IMG/VR virus record: IMGVR_UViG_3300032050_000883
Location: 1 to 22,305 of that record
Length of the DNA: 22,305 nt
DNA from: a virus
Direction: 5' to 3' (one strand)
The position numbers and the translations under genes were made by a program. Shown here in pieces: positions 1 through 6,819 of this stretch; within the stretch, counting starts at the first letter, position 1, and each line of letters opens with the position of its first letter. The notes under the pieces are model-generated. The model worked only from the letters and a program-made list of their open reading frames with translations, had not been told where the DNA came from and searched no databases.

Positions 1-151
1 GCACTTGGATACGTACCTATCTGTGTTTGATAATCAGCTAGAACAGCTTGAGGCCAGCATGGATAATGGTGTATGGAACGCAAAGACCAGCCCGTTATGT
101 GGTTGGTGCCCAGTTAAAAGCTGTGAGCATTGGAAACCACGGAGGCATTGA
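1..151 (+). CDS. PD-(D/E)XK (Cas4/AddB-like) nuclease, C-terminal end only
   Basis: The reading frame starting at base 2 is open from the window edge to TGA at 149-151; only the last 49 residues are present. The tail holds three closely spaced cysteines in LCGWCPVKSC, followed by EHWKPRRH. This C-x2-C-x4-C ending is typical of phage PD-(D/E)XK exonucleases related to Cas4 and AddB, in which three C-terminal Cys plus one upstream Cys hold an iron-sulphur cluster that staples the nuclease fold. The catalytic core lies left of the window, so the assignment rests on the tail and on context: it is followed by an HNH-like gene, a helicase and a primase. The likely role is 5'-3' DNA end processing in phage replication or recombination. 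The stop overlaps the next start by one base (TGATG), suggesting translational coupling. Confidence 0.65.
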   Translation, partial: HLDTYLSVFDNQLEQLEASMDNGVWNAKTSPLCGWCPVKSCEHWKPRRH

Positions 152-429
152 TGGCAAGGGATTACAAAGCCGAGTACGATAAATACCACGCTCGCCCAGA
201 GCAGAAGAAGAACCGTGCTTCGCGCAATGCGGCCCGTGCCAAGATGACTAAAGCCGGTAAGGTGCACAAGGGCGATGGTAAAGACGTTGCCCACGTAAAA
301 GCATTCGACAAAGGTGGTTCCAATAAGACGGGACTGCGTGTAGAAAGTAAGGCCGCTAATCGGTCGTTCCTCCGTGATAAGAAGGGTAACCTCGTGTCGG
401 AGCGCAGCAAACGGGAACGCAAGAAGTAA
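151..429 (+). CDS. Small basic HNH-endonuclease-like protein
   Basis: A 92-residue, Lys/Arg-rich protein. I chose ATG 151 because GGAGG at 141-145 sits 5 bases upstream and the start overlaps the preceding stop; an in-frame ATG at 130 has no such site. The segment KGDGKDVAHVKAFDKGGSNK followed by TGLRVESKAANRSF matches the HNH layout: a first His after a beta strand, a GG(S)N turn, a Leu-containing strand and a final Asn. Typical HNH proteins have Asp/Glu/His before the first His; here it is Ala. Either this is a divergent nuclease or a DNA-binding relic that has lost activity. HNH proteins in phages nick DNA or assist packaging, but here it lies among recombination genes. No membrane or signal segments are seen. 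Confidence 0.55.
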   Translation: MARDYKAEYDKYHARPEQKKNRASRNAARAKMTKAGKVHKGDGKDVAHVKAFDKGGSNKTGLRVESKAANRSFLRDKKGNLVSERSKRERKK

Positions 430-434
430 CCACG

Positions 435-440
435 AAGGAG
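435..440 (+). promoter_or_regulatory. Ribosome binding site that fixes a GTG start
   Basis: AAGGAG lies 5 bases before GTG 446. It supports GTG 446 rather than the in-frame ATG 374, which would bury the helicase N-terminus inside the preceding gene. The same GAAGGAGCAA string precedes the gene at 2066. Confidence 0.7.
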
Positions 441-445
441 CAATC

Positions 446-1990
446 GTGCAGATAATTGATAACAAGGCGCTGCTAATTACAGCGCCGAACGCACATACTA
501 TACCCCAATACATTACAAAGAGCGCCGTGGTTGAAGGTGGAGCCGTAGCCGTACACTGGGGGCTACACGAGGCTACGCGCTTAGCTCAGCTTGGTTATGA
601 CGGCGTGCCGTCCCCTATGCTCCGCGACTACCAGTGGACTGGTAAGTATGCGCCGTTCGACCACCAGAAAGAGACAGCTTCGTTCTTGTCTATCCGCAAA
701 CGCGCCTTCTGCTTCAACGAGCAGGGCACAGGCAAGACGGCTAGCGTCATATGGACGGCTGACTACCTGATGAAGAAGGGCAAGATTAAGCGCGTACTGG
801 TGCTATGCCCATTGTCGATTATGAAGTCGGCTTGGCAGCGCGACCTATTCACCTTCGCTATGCACCGCTCGTGCAGCGTTGCGCACGGTGCAGCCCCACA
901 ACGCAAGAAGATTATCGAAGCAGGGGCAGAGTTCGTCATCATTAACTTCGACGGTCTAGCTATCGTCAAGGACGAGATAATTGCAGGTGGCTTCGACCTT
1001 ATCGTGGTGGACGAGGCGAACGCATATAAGAACGTGCAGACCAACCGCTGGAAGATTTTTAGCCAGATTGTGAACCTCACTGACCCACGGCTTTGGATGA
1101 TGACAGGTACACCCGCTGCGCAGTCTCCCATAGATGCGTATGGCTTAGCTAAGCTGGTTAACCCAGAAGGTTGCCCTAAATACTACACCGAGTTCCGAGC
1201 TTCTATCATGCACAAGGTGACCCACTTTAAATGGGCACCGAAACCACACGCAGCTGAGTACGTGCATAACATATTGCAGCCAGCCATCCGGTTCGAAAAG
1301 AAAGACTGCTTGGACCTACCCGAAGTTACGCACGTGTCGCGTGACGCACCGCTGACAACACAGCAGAGCAAGTACTACAAGATGCTCAAGGACCAGCTGC
1401 TGATTGAGACGGGCGGCGAGGAAGTCAGTGCGGTCAACGCAGCTACGCAGATAAACAAGCTGCTGCAGATAAGTGGAGGCGCGGTCTATACGGATACTGG
1501 CGAGGTGCTGGAGTTCGATGTGTCTAACCGGGTTAACGTCGTACTCGAAGTCATAGAGGAGGCCAGCAACAAGGTGCTGGTCTTCGTGCCGTTCACGCAC
1601 ACTATTGAGATACTTCGCGCTAGGCTGGAGAAGGAAGGCATCTCGTGTGGCGTCATCAACGGCAAAGTATCACTGAATAAGCGCAGCGACATCATCGAGC
1701 GGTTCCAGACGAGCAAAGACCCACATGTGCTTATCATCCAGCCACAGGCTGCATCGCACGGTCTGACTCTAACGGAGGCGGATACAATCATCTGGTATGC
1801 GCCAGTAACCAGCGTGGAAACATACTTGCAGGCTAACGCCCGTATCGACCGTCCCGGCCAGAAGAACGCCATGACCATCGTGCATATCAAGGGCAGTCCG
1901 GTAGAGGAGCGGCTGTATAGTATGCTCCAGAATAATATCACCAACCACAAAAAACTTATTGACTTGTATAAGGAAGTTATGGAAATATAG
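446..1990 (+). CDS. SNF2-family (superfamily 2) DNA helicase/translocase
   Basis: A 514-residue ATPase with both RecA-like lobes. Visible motifs with residue positions from GTG 446: motif I NEQGTGKT (91-98), motif II DEAN (189-192), motif III TGTPAAQSP (from 220), a C-terminal lobe with VLVFVPFTHTIEILRARL and VINGKVSLNKRSDIIERF, motif V ASHGLTLTEADTIIW, and motif VI QANARIDRPGQKN (462-474). The Q..xRIDRPGQ signature is characteristic of SNF2 proteins, which move along duplex DNA rather than acting as classical replicative helicases. Motif II ends in Asn instead of the usual His, a mild deviation. SNF2-like helicases are common in phage replication or recombination modules and may remodel forks or displace proteins. 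It lies between the HNH-like gene and a promoter-like gap. The family call is firm; the cellular task is inference. Confidence 0.9.
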   Translation: MQIIDNKALLITAPNAHTIPQYITKSAVVEGGAVAVHWGLHEATRLAQLGYDGVPSPMLRDYQWTGKYAPFDHQKETASFLSIRKRAFCFNEQGTGKTASVIWTADYLMKKGKIKRVLVLCPLSIMKSAWQRDLFTFAMHRSCSVAHGAAPQRKKIIEAGAEFVIINFDGLAIVKDEIIAGGFDLIVVDEANAYKNVQTNRWKIFSQIVNLTDPRLWMMTGTPAAQSPIDAYGLAKLVNPEGCPKYYTEFRASIMHKVTHFKWAPKPHAAEYVHNILQPAIRFEKKDCLDLPEVTHVSRDAPLTTQQSKYYKMLKDQLLIETGGEEVSAVNAATQINKLLQISGGAVYTDTGEVLEFDVSNRVNVVLEVIEEASNKVLVFVPFTHTIEILRARLEKEGISCGVINGKVSLNKRSDIIERFQTSKDPHVLIIQPQAASHGLTLTEADTIIWYAPVTSVETYLQANARIDRPGQKNAMTIVHIKGSPVEERLYSMLQNNITNHKKLIDLYKEVMEI

Positions 1991-1993
1991 TAT

Positions 1994-2006
1994 TTGACAC
2001 TGTCAA
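1994..2006. promoter_or_regulatory. Perfect 13-bp palindrome, candidate operator over a -35 box
   Basis: TTGACA-C-TGTCAA is a perfect inverted repeat with a one-base centre. Its left arm equals the sigma70 -35 consensus. It lies in the 75-base gap between the helicase stop (1990) and the next start (2066). A dimeric repressor or activator site is plausible. The small helix-turn-helix protein at 3402-3644 is a possible binder, which is inference only. Confidence 0.4.
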
Positions 2007-2032
2007 AGATTAGTGGTAGCTAACAATATAAC
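1994..2032 (+). promoter_or_regulatory. Candidate promoter for the second half of the replication genes
   Basis: The 1991-2065 gap is AT-rich and contains TTGACA at 1994-1999. With a 17-base spacer the -10 would be TAGCTA (2017-2022), which is poor. A better -10, TATAAC, is at 2027-2032, but the consensus -35 is then too far away. One of these could be used, or a phage-modified polymerase may be involved. The signal is suggestive, not strong. Confidence 0.35.
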
Positions 2033-2065
2033 AAACCACAATCACAACCAAGAAGGAGCAAGCAT

Positions 2066-2467
2066 ATGGATGATTTACCCGTAGACCAGCTTGTGCGCGT
2101 CTATCGCAAGATACGTGATGTCGTGCAGGCTAAGGAAGACGCCCACAAAGCCGAGATTACAGAGCTTAAGGGGCAGATGGACCTAGTTAGCGCCAAGCTA
2201 CTTGAGGTCTGCAACACACAGAACGTGGACAGCCTACGTACCAAAGAAGGTACGATAACTAGGCGCGCTGCTACCCGCTACTGGACGAGCGATTGGGAGT
2301 CCATGTACAAGTTTCTTAAGGAGAATGATGTGATGCATCTTCTCGAACAGCGCATCCACAATGGCAACATGCGTAATTACCTAGAGGAGAACCCCGATAG
2401 TCTACCTGTCGGCCTCAATGCAGATACTAAGTATGTGCTTTCGGTTCGCAAACCAACAACCAAGTGA
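2066..2467 (+). CDS. Conserved phage hypothetical protein (replication module)
   Basis: A 133-residue soluble protein starting at ATG 2066, with AAGGAG at 2053-2058 seven bases upstream. Residues about 5-50 form a charged, likely coiled-coil helix (YRKIRDVVQAKEDAHKAEI and onward). The second half holds a motif pattern I recognise from many phage replication or recombination clusters: NVDSLRTKEGTITRR, then RYWTSDWESMYKFLKEN, LLEQRIHNGNMRNYLEENP and PVGLNADTKYVLSVRK. Its biochemical function is not known to me. Its place before a putative single-stranded DNA binding protein suggests an accessory in DNA metabolism. It is the first gene after the promoter-like gap, and its stop overlaps the region just before the next start. 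No catalytic motif or membrane segment is visible. Confidence 0.75.
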   Translation: MDDLPVDQLVRVYRKIRDVVQAKEDAHKAEITELKGQMDLVSAKLLEVCNTQNVDSLRTKEGTITRRAATRYWTSDWESMYKFLKENDVMHLLEQRIHNGNMRNYLEENPDSLPVGLNADTKYVLSVRKPTTK

Positions 2468-2475
2468 GAGAAACA

Positions 2476-3402
2476 ATGACCAATTTGACCATCTTTAAAA
2501 ACCCAAACGCTATGACTGCCGGAGCACTGCCACCATCCAAGATGGGTACGCAGATTGCTGCGAGCATGGGCGGTTATAACCGCATCGCCACCAACACCAA
2601 CGGCACGTTCAAGCGTATCGTAAACGGTGAGCAGGTCGGCAAAGCCATCCGTGGTGAGTTCAACGCCATCATCCTTGCTATGCTAGAGAAGCCTAGCCGC
2701 AGCTTCTACGCTAGTGACTACGACCCCGACGCTAAGGGCACTGCACCTGACTGCTTCTCTAACCTAGGTGACAAGCCAGAGGCATCCGCCTCCAACCGTC
2801 AGGCGTCTAACTGTGCCAGCTGCCCTAAGAACATAGACGGTTCGGGTAAGAACGGTAAGGGTAAAGCCTGTCGCTTCAGCCGCAAGGTCGCGTTGTTCTT
2901 AGACGGTGACGAGTCCGGCGACGTGTATCAGTTCAACATCCCAGCTAAGTCGCTATTCGGTAAGGGCACCGGTAACACCTTGCCGTTCGAGCAGTACTGC
3001 CGCCACTTGGTGTCTAACGGTGCAGCGCCTGACCGCGTGGTGACCACCATCGCATACAACCTCGACGCAGAGACTATGGAGCTTAACTTCACTGCTGACC
3101 GGTTTATTGACCTAGAAGAGCTGGAGCGCGTCACTGAGGCACAAGAGAACGCCGCCACGACCCGTCTGATTAGCTTCGACATCGTGAAGGCTGCTGCCGC
3201 AGAAGAACCTGCTAAGCTTGCAGCACAAGCCGAGCCGAAGGCGAAGAAGCCATCGTTCTTAGACGCTGATGATGAAGACGAAGAGGAAGAAGAACTTCCC
3301 GAGCCAGTAAAGCGTCCATCCAAGAAGGCCACCGCTGAACCTACCGGCACTATTGCTGCTGTAGTAAGCCGGTGGGGCGACGACGAAGAAGACGACGACT
3401 AA
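2476..3402 (+). CDS. Cys-containing, acidic-tailed protein, putative ssDNA-binding protein
   Basis: 308 residues from ATG 2476. A GTG at 2464 is in frame but overlaps the previous stop, and the weak GAGAG at 2466-2470 fits ATG 2476. Residues 1-90 are basic/polar. Four cysteines at C93, C113, C116 and C132 (C-x19-C-x2-C-x15-C) suggest a zinc-ribbon-like site. After about residue 230 the chain becomes Ala/Glu/Lys-rich and disordered, with an acidic run near 265-275 and a final DDEEDDD. An acidic C-terminal tail is the hallmark of phage and bacterial single-stranded DNA binding proteins such as T7 gp2.5 and E. coli SSB, where it recruits replication partners. I do not recognise the fold, so the ssDNA-binding role is inferred from the tail and from its place before the primase-helicase. 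It could instead be a recombination mediator. Confidence 0.6.
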   Translation: MTNLTIFKNPNAMTAGALPPSKMGTQIAASMGGYNRIATNTNGTFKRIVNGEQVGKAIRGEFNAIILAMLEKPSRSFYASDYDPDAKGTAPDCFSNLGDKPEASASNRQASNCASCPKNIDGSGKNGKGKACRFSRKVALFLDGDESGDVYQFNIPAKSLFGKGTGNTLPFEQYCRHLVSNGAAPDRVVTTIAYNLDAETMELNFTADRFIDLEELERVTEAQENAATTRLISFDIVKAAAAEEPAKLAAQAEPKAKKPSFLDADDEDEEEEELPEPVKRPSKKATAEPTGTIAAVVSRWGDDEEDDD

Positions 3403-3644
3403 TGAGTAGCGGTTATAGCTTACGGATACAGGAGGCAAACGCCAAGGCGAGCAAACACAAGTTGGGTGTTCGCCTAGGTAGGCTCTGCATTGCGCAGGAC
3501 ATTCCTGTAGCCGTAGTCGCTAAGTGTACAGGCGTAACAAGGCAGACAGTATATAATTGGTTCTGTGGGACTTCCATCCCACAGGGCACTCCCGCCGCCC
3601 TTATAGCTGTATACATGGCAAGTCTGGAGAGTTCTGTCTCCTAA
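3402..3644 (+). CDS. Small helix-turn-helix DNA-binding protein
   Basis: 80 residues from ATG 3402, whose A is the last base of the preceding TAA (TAATG), so translation is probably coupled. A longer in-frame start exists upstream but would overlap the acidic tail of the previous gene and add only an Arg-run artefact. Residues about 20-60 form a Cro/XRE-like helix-turn-helix: LGVRLGRLCIAQ (helix 1), PVAVVAKCTGV (helix 2), TRQTVYNWFCGTSIP (recognition helix and turn). It is most likely a phage transcriptional regulator, or a DNA-binding accessory of replication. The palindrome at 1994-2006 is one possible target. Unusually for such a small protein, it sits between the SSB-like gene and the primase rather than at a divergent control region. 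The coding DNA contains a perfect 8-bp hairpin at 3563-3584. Confidence 0.7.
   Translation: MSSGYSLRIQEANAKASKHKLGVRLGRLCIAQDIPVAVVAKCTGVTRQTVYNWFCGTSIPQGTPAALIAVYMASLESSVS
3563..3584 (+). repeat. Perfect inverted repeat (8-bp stem, 6-base loop) within the HTH gene
   Basis: CTGTGGGA (3563-3570) pairs with TCCCACAG (3577-3584) around loop CTTCCA. Two flanking T-G wobbles could extend it. It has no T-tract after it, so it is not an intrinsic terminator. It may be an mRNA stability or processing element, or chance. Confidence 0.45.
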
Positions 3645-3707
3645 CGGAGCAGGGAGCATTTTCTTTTAGAAGTGGGCTTGTGAGTTGCCCTATGGAGTAG
3701 TGTCTGC

Positions 3708-6542
3708 GTGGCGGAGGAATTTGACCTTTTATCAGCGGTGCAGCCTCAAGAGGGTTGGTACGCTATCGTCGGGCTTAGCCCAGACAATAAACAGCAGGAG
3801 TTAGTAGAGACCCGCGAGGAAGCGGACGAATGGGCAAAGACCTTCCTCAACCAAGGTAAGAACGTATTCTTTGGTGTAGCTAAGTACACAGACGGTAAGA
3901 GCCGCAAGAAAGAGAACGTGAAGGCGCTTAAGTCGCTCTGGCTCGACATAGACTGCGGACCAGAGAAGGATTACGATACACAGGACGAAGGCTTCACGGC
4001 TCTTCGTGCGTTCTGTAAGACCGTAGGTATGCCCAAGCCTATCGTGGTTAACTCGGGGCGCGGTTTGCACGTATACTGGCCGCTAACTGAAGAAGTTACA
4101 CGCGAAGAATGGGAGCCAGTGTGCGCACGGTTGAAAGAAGTCTGCGCCACCAAGGGGCTACGTGTAGATAACAGCTGCTTTGAGGCAGCGCGCATCCTGC
4201 GTATTCCCGGCACTTTTAACTTTAAGGGTGATGACCCACTGCGCGTAGAGGTTCTGGTGGTCGGCAAGCCGACGTCCATGGCAGACATACGTGACATACT
4301 TGGCGTTAAAGAGACTAAGCCGTCGCCCCTAGGCGACCTTCCGGTGTTCGCACCTAGCCCGTTATCCAAAGTCATACAGGCTAGCATGGAGTCCAGCTTC
4401 GCCAAGATTATGAACCGTGGGGACAAAGGCTGCGCACAGCTTAACTCCTGTTACGAGGACCGCGAGCATATATCCGAGCCACGTTGGTTCTCGGCGTTGT
4501 CAATCGCAAAGTTCTGTAAGGACCGTAATAGGGCGATACACAAGCTATCTGCAGACCATCCGGACTACGACCCTGACAAGGTTGAGCAGAAGATAGGACA
4601 CATACTCGGGCCGCACACCTGCGCAGAGTTCGAGAAGAACAATCCCGGCGGATGCGGAAAGTGTCCACACGCTGGCAAGATACGCTCACCTATTACGCTA
4701 GGCAAAGAGCTGAAGGAGGCAACTCCGGAGGACAACGTAGTCATAGAAGAGACGAAGCTGGGGGCGATAAAGTTCCACATACCCGAGTTTCCCTTCCCCT
4801 ACGTGCGTGGCAAGCATGGGGGCGTATGGCGCAAGGTTGCGCCCAAGGACGAGGAAGAAGGCGTCGAAGACGTTGCGCTTGTGTATCCGTACGACATCTA
4901 CGTGGCCAAGCGGATGGATGACCCTGTTGAGGGTGGCGTAGCCCTTATCCGACTGCACACACCGCAGGACGGCGTCAAAGAGTTCACGGTGCACAATTCC
5001 AAGATGGCGGACGGCACCGAGCTGAAGAAGCTTCTCGCTTCTAAGCACGTGATGTTGAGTTCGAAGACCGACTACGCATATCTAGTCGATTACATAGTTA
5101 AATCAGTGGCACAGTTTTTTCATAACGAGAAGGTAGAGCAAATGCGAAATCAATTTGGATGGGTCGATAACGACAGTAAGTTTATCATTGGCGACCGTGA
5201 GATAAGTGCGGAGGGGACGTACCATAGTCCACCATCTTCCGTTACCAAGGTAGTAGCGGAGCACATGACAGCTAAGGGCACACTGGATAAGTGGCGCGAA
5301 GTGTTCGACCTGTACGGACGTCCGGGCCTTGAGGGGCATGCGTTTGCAGCAGCCACCGCCTTCGGTGCGCCTCTCTTGCGCTTCTCCGGCCAGCGTGGGG
5401 CGATTATCAACGTGGTGCACCCTAAGTCGGGCACGGGTAAGACGACAGCCCTACAGATGGCTAACAGCGTGTATGGTGACCCTGTGGCGCTATGCGCGAA
5501 GAAGGACGACACGTTCAACTCGAAGGTGTTCAAGATAGGCGTGTTCTGCAACCTGCATATCAGCTTCGACGAAATGTCCAACACTGAACCTAAGCAGTTG
5601 AGTGAGCTTGCCTACCTGATTACACAGGGCACCGGCAAGGACCGCATGAAGGCGTCCGCCAACGAGCTTCGGGCAAACCTGACGTCGTGGCAGACCATAG
5701 CACTGTGCTCGTCTAACCACTCGTTCTACGAGAAGCTGGAAATCAATAAGGGTTCGCCTGATGGTGAAACCATGCGCATCATCGAGTACAGCATCGACTA
5801 TTCTGACGCGATTGACATCGAGTATGGCAAGAAGATGTTCGACCACCAGCTGCTCGAGAACTACGGGCATGCAGGTGACATCTACGCACGGTACCTGATT
5901 ACGCACTATGATGAGGTGAAGGCGCTCTATGCTACGGTCCAACAGCGCATCGACACCAAGCTTAAGCTAACACAGCGTGAGCGTTTCTGGTCGGCAACAG
6001 CGGCTGCTAACATAACGGGCATCTACATTGCCCTACATCTGGGCCTATGTAACTGGGACATTGCTGCCATTTTCAAGTGGACGTGCAAGATGGTGCTCAA
6101 CCTACGCAACACCATGACCCCACCGCCTGAAGGCGACCAGCAGATACTGGGTGAGTTTATGAACGCCCGTCTCGGGAACATTCTTATCGTCAACGACGGG
6201 GTAGACCGTCGCAGCAAGATGGCGGAAGTACCGGCACTAGAACCAAAGCAGGAGCTTATGATACGCTACGAGCCTGACACAGCTAAGGTGTACATAACTG
6301 CTAGCTCGTTCCGTGAGTATTGTGGTGCACGTAACATTGCTTACCGCTCTACGATTAACGCTATGAAGGCCAAGGGCCTGTACCTCGACGCGGAAAACAA
6401 GCGCATGTCCAAGGGCATGAAAGTCAACACGGTGCCAGTGCAGTCGCTAATCTTCGACGCTAACCACCCAGACTTCAGCGGCATTACGGACCTGTTTAAT
6501 AACGTAGTGTCTGCCGCGAAGCCGGACTCCGACGAAGAGTGA
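3708..6542 (+). CDS. Primase-helicase fusion (AEP-type primase plus DUF927/SF3-like ATPase)
   Basis: A 944-residue replication protein, GTG start at 3708 with GGAG at 3694-3697. The N-terminal third looks like an archaeo-eukaryotic primase of the RepB/Prim-Pol type: the metal-binding LWLDIDC gives D80 and D82, SGRGLHVYW (116-124) is the nucleotide-binding SG..H.Y motif, and ARILRIPGTFNFK (161-173) is the third motif. A Cys/His cluster follows (C305, C316, C319, H321), perhaps a zinc or Fe-S site. The C-terminal half is a DUF927/superfamily 3-like helicase with Walker A PKSGTGKT (572-579), Walker B FDEM (620-623) and a CSSN sensor-like segment near 666-669. Such fusions prime and unwind DNA at the phage origin. 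No polymerase gene is in the window; it probably lies left of it. This is the central replication enzyme of the + strand operon. Confidence 0.88.
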   Translation: MAEEFDLLSAVQPQEGWYAIVGLSPDNKQQELVETREEADEWAKTFLNQGKNVFFGVAKYTDGKSRKKENVKALKSLWLDIDCGPEKDYDTQDEGFTALRAFCKTVGMPKPIVVNSGRGLHVYWPLTEEVTREEWEPVCARLKEVCATKGLRVDNSCFEAARILRIPGTFNFKGDDPLRVEVLVVGKPTSMADIRDILGVKETKPSPLGDLPVFAPSPLSKVIQASMESSFAKIMNRGDKGCAQLNSCYEDREHISEPRWFSALSIAKFCKDRNRAIHKLSADHPDYDPDKVEQKIGHILGPHTCAEFEKNNPGGCGKCPHAGKIRSPITLGKELKEATPEDNVVIEETKLGAIKFHIPEFPFPYVRGKHGGVWRKVAPKDEEEGVEDVALVYPYDIYVAKRMDDPVEGGVALIRLHTPQDGVKEFTVHNSKMADGTELKKLLASKHVMLSSKTDYAYLVDYIVKSVAQFFHNEKVEQMRNQFGWVDNDSKFIIGDREISAEGTYHSPPSSVTKVVAEHMTAKGTLDKWREVFDLYGRPGLEGHAFAAATAFGAPLLRFSGQRGAIINVVHPKSGTGKTTALQMANSVYGDPVALCAKKDDTFNSKVFKIGVFCNLHISFDEMSNTEPKQLSELAYLITQGTGKDRMKASANELRANLTSWQTIALCSSNHSFYEKLEINKGSPDGETMRIIEYSIDYSDAIDIEYGKKMFDHQLLENYGHAGDIYARYLITHYDEVKALYATVQQRIDTKLKLTQRERFWSATAAANITGIYIALHLGLCNWDIAAIFKWTCKMVLNLRNTMTPPPEGDQQILGEFMNARLGNILIVNDGVDRRSKMAEVPALEPKQELMIRYEPDTAKVYITASSFREYCGARNIAYRSTINAMKAKGLYLDAENKRMSKGMKVNTVPVQSLIFDANHPDFSGITDLFNNVVSAAKPDSDEE

Positions 6543-6739
6543 AGGTAGCTGGAGTCAGCTACGATATAAACTGGCGCGCCTTTACCAAGGGCGCGTCACT
6601 CTTTTTCCCGTGCCTCGACCCTAAAGCCGCCAAGCGCGAGATACGCCCTGTGCTACGCAGACTGAAGCTAAAAGTGGTGTACCGCAGCGTCGTGGACACC
6701 AAATCTGGTATTAGGGGTTTACGCATCTGGCGAATATGA
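6539..6739 (+). CDS. Small conserved phage hypothetical protein
   Basis: 66 residues, starting at GTG 6539 inside the end of the primase-helicase gene (GTGA overlap of 4 bases), so it is translationally coupled and probably real. The sequence is basic, with an aromatic N-terminal strand (VSYDINWRAFTKGASLFFPC), a helix containing AAKREIRPVLRRLKLKV and a C-terminal strand ending GIRGLRIWRI. The layout looks like a compact alpha/beta fold that might bind DNA. I recognise similar 60-70 residue proteins at the end of phage replication cassettes, but none with a known role. It is the last gene before the intrinsic terminator. Confidence 0.65.
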   Translation: MKVAGVSYDINWRAFTKGASLFFPCLDPKAAKREIRPVLRRLKLKVVYRSVVDTKSGIRGLRIWRI

Positions 6740-6752
6740 CTATGCATGACAC

Positions 6753-6770
6753 CGGAAGATGCTCCTTCCG
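6753..6770 (+). repeat. Small inverted repeat downstream of the last + strand gene
   Basis: CGGAAG (6753-6758) pairs with CTTCCG (6765-6770) around a 6-base loop, followed by only TTTGG. It could be a weak or auxiliary terminator or a 3'-end stabilising hairpin, 15 bases before the main terminator. Confidence 0.35.
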
Positions 6771-6784
6771 TTTGGTTGATACTA

Positions 6785-6819
6785 CCCCCGCTGGCGCTAC
6801 TCCCCGGCGGGGGTTTTTT
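6785..6819 (+). terminator. Strong intrinsic terminator of the replication operon
   Basis: CCCCCGCTGG (6785-6794) pairs with CCGGCGGGGG (6804-6813), a 10-bp stem with one T-G wobble and a 9-base loop, followed directly by six T (6814-6819). The T run overlaps the TAA stop (complement of 6818-6820) of the opposing giant gene. Read leftwards, the hairpin is not followed by a T-tract, so it terminates rightward transcription only. Confidence 0.9.

Noticed and set aside
34-513. 159-codon - strand frame with hydrophobic stretches at the left end
   Set aside because: It opposes three well-supported + strand genes with RBSs and coupled starts, and has no recognisable features.
3659-3668. T-rich tract after a small hairpin as a terminator before the primase gene
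   Set aside because: The hairpin is weak and 17 bases away from the T-tract, which is interrupted. It does not fit an intrinsic terminator.
4652-4921. 89-codon frame inside the primase-helicase gene
   Set aside because: It overlaps a region with a well-supported reading frame and is low complexity (Arg/Gly-rich), which is typical of a shadow frame.
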